Source: CAZJNX01 sp964547415 (lineage in GTDB: Bacteria > Pseudomonadota > Alphaproteobacteria > Rhizobiales > Amorphaceae). From it: DNA of 6,100 nt. A program made the translations under genes and the position numbers. Numbering within the stretch: position 1 is the stretch's first letter; every line of letters starts with the position of its first letter. Location: contig CAZJNX010000254.1 of NCBI GenBank assembly GCA_964547415.1, positions 1 to 6,100 of the forward strand, in the 5' to 3' direction. Positions 5,197 to 6,100 of the stretch are shown piece after piece. The notes beneath the pieces are model-generated. The model saw only the letters and a list, made by a program, of their open reading frames with translations, did not search any database and was not told where the DNA came from.

Positions 5197-5207
5197 GGAA
5201 GGGGAAC
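5193..5207 (-). promoter_or_regulatory. Candidate LexA (SOS) box upstream of recJ
   Basis: On the minus strand GTTC-CCCTTCC-GTTC fits exactly the direct-repeat core GTTC-N7-GTTC, established as the LexA-binding motif of Alphaproteobacteria such as Rhodobacter and Caulobacter. It lies 62-76 nt upstream of the recJ start and 51-65 nt past the glpX stop, where an operator would be expected. The 7-nt spacer is more C-rich than the A/T-rich spacers typical of strong boxes. No convincing -35/-10 pair was found to place it against a promoter. LexA control of recJ is inferred, not shown. Confidence 0.45.
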
Positions 5208-5240
5208 GGGAGGCGCCTTTCCACGGCTTCCCAGCCCCGC

Positions 5241-5257
5241 CCGTCCGGATCCGACGG
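5241..5257 (-). terminator. Small hairpin immediately after glpX
   Basis: CCGTC (5241-5245) and GACGG (5253-5257) form a 5-bp stem with a 7-nt loop directly after the glpX TAG stop. The stem is short and no T-run follows, so it may only attenuate or stabilise the 3' end, or be a chance product of high GC. Confidence 0.18.
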
Positions 5258-6100
5258 CTATTCCAGGTGGAACTTGTTGAGGTCCGTGTGGCGGGCCTTG
5301 ATGTGGCGCACGGTGCCGGTGGAGGAGCGCATCACCACGGTGTGGGTGGAGATCCATCCCTTCCCGAAGCGCACGCCCTGGAGCATGTTGCCGTCGGTGA
5401 CGCCGGTGGCGGAGAAGTAGACGTCGCCCGAGGCCATCTCCTCCATGGTGTAGACCTTGTCCGGCTCCTCGATGCCCATCTTGCGGGCGCGCTCGCGCTT
5501 TTCGGGCGTGTCGAGGATGAGGCGGCCCTGCATCTGCCCGCCGACGCAGCGCAGCGCGGAGGCGGCGAGCACCCCCTCGGGCGCGCCGCCGATCCCCATG
5601 TAGATGTCGATGCCGGTGTCGTCCGGGTCGGAGGCGTGGATGACGCCCGCGATGTCCCCGTCGCCGATGAGGCGGATGGCGCAGCCCGCCTCGCGCACCT
5701 TGGCGATGAGCTCGGCGTGGCGCGGCCGGTCGAGGATGCAGGCGGTGATCTCGTTCGCCGGCACGCCCTTGGCCTTCGCGAGCTCGCGGACGGCCTCGCC
5801 CGGCGCCATGTCGAGGTGGACGACGCCGTCCGGGTAGCCCGGCCCGATGGCGATCTTCTCCATGTAGACGTCGGGCGCGTTGAGGAGGGAGCCTTCCTGG
5901 GCGACGGCGAGGACGGCCAGCGCGTTGGGCATGTCCTTGGCGCAGATGGTGGTGCCTTCCAGCGGGTCGAGGGCGATGTCCACCCGCGGGCCCGGGTGCT
6001 GGCCCACCTGTTCACCGATGAACAGCATCGGCGCCTCGTCCCGCTCCCCCTCGCCGATCACGACGACGCCCTCGATCTTCAGGCGGTTGAGCTCGCGCCG
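5258..6100 (-). CDS. glpX: Class II fructose-1,6-bisphosphatase GlpX (lacks N-terminus, runs off right edge)
   Basis: GlpX hydrolyses fructose 1,6-bisphosphate to fructose 6-phosphate in gluconeogenesis and, in autotrophs, the Calvin cycle. The visible 280 residues contain the family signatures: VVVIGEGERDEAPMLFIGE (12-30), VDIALDPLEGTTICAK (40-55), NALAVLAVAQEGSLLNAPD (59-77), MEKIAIGPG (80-88), GDGDIAGVI (146-154) and DIYMGIGGAPEGVLAASALR (165-184), then FSATGVTDGNML (229-240). Compared with E. coli GlpX, Glu17, Asp45, Glu48, Thr50 and Glu175 correspond to Glu57, Asp85, Glu88, Thr90 and Glu213, so this part of the active site is intact. About 40 N-terminal residues, including the metal-binding Lys29/Asp33 region, lie beyond the window. 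The GTG at 6061 is not a start, because the conserved sequence continues upstream to the edge (RRELNRLKIEGVV). In many alphaproteobacteria glpX lies between a homoserine dehydrogenase gene and recJ; the recJ side of that order is seen here. Confidence 0.96.
   Translation of the reverse strand, partial: RRELNRLKIEGVVVIGEGERDEAPMLFIGEQVGQHPGPRVDIALDPLEGTTICAKDMPNALAVLAVAQEGSLLNAPDVYMEKIAIGPGYPDGVVHLDMAPGEAVRELAKAKGVPANEITACILDRPRHAELIAKVREAGCAIRLIGDGDIAGVIHASDPDDTGIDIYMGIGGAPEGVLAASALRCVGGQMQGRLILDTPEKRERARKMGIEEPDKVYTMEEMASGDVYFSATGVTDGNMLQGVRFGKGWISTHTVVMRSSTGTVRHIKARHTDLNKFHLE

Noticed and set aside
6059..6061. GTG as a glpX start codon
   Set aside because: Conserved GlpX sequence continues upstream in frame to the window edge, so this is an internal Val codon.
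1..6100. CRISPR array, insertion sequence, tRNA, rRNA or prophage remains
   Set aside because: No regularly spaced repeats, transposase-like protein, terminal inverted repeats or RNA-gene signatures were seen; all large stretches are explained by cellular genes.

Overview
The window is very GC-rich (above 70% by eye) and codes almost end to end. Gene content, protein sequences and local order (a glpX-recJ pair, an S2 beginning MALPDFTMRQLL, a GTTC-N7-GTTC motif of the alphaproteobacterial LexA type) suggest a high-GC alphaproteobacterium. Order or genus cannot be fixed from this sequence.

Layout from left to right: (1) the N-terminal 130 codons of a glycolate-oxidase-type FAD-linked oxidase (glcD-like), minus strand, leaving through the left edge; (2) a 123-nt divergent intergenic region; (3) a plus-strand two-gene unit of an XRE-type regulator (515-907), probably translated from a leaderless mRNA, and a 341-residue conserved protein of unknown function (942-1967) whose C-terminus is four exact LD repeats; (4) a 263-nt gap between convergent genes, with a GC-rich hairpin just after rpsB; (5) rpsB (ribosomal protein S2, minus strand) with a long Ala/Glu/Pro-rich tail, a good promoter and a structured leader; (6) recJ (single-strand DNA exonuclease, minus strand, TTG start); (7) the C-terminal 280 codons of glpX (class II fructose-1,6-bisphosphatase), minus strand, entering from the right edge.

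The minus-strand genes glpX, recJ and rpsB are co-oriented housekeeping genes. glpX and recJ are 126 nt apart, and that gap holds a perfect match to the alphaproteobacterial SOS operator core, so recJ may be partly DNA-damage controlled. rpsB appears to be its own transcription unit. Its usual partner tsf is not downstream; the space is taken by the convergent hypothetical gene. The XRE/unknown-protein pair is the least understood part of the window. No CRISPR array, insertion sequence, tRNA or rRNA gene was seen.
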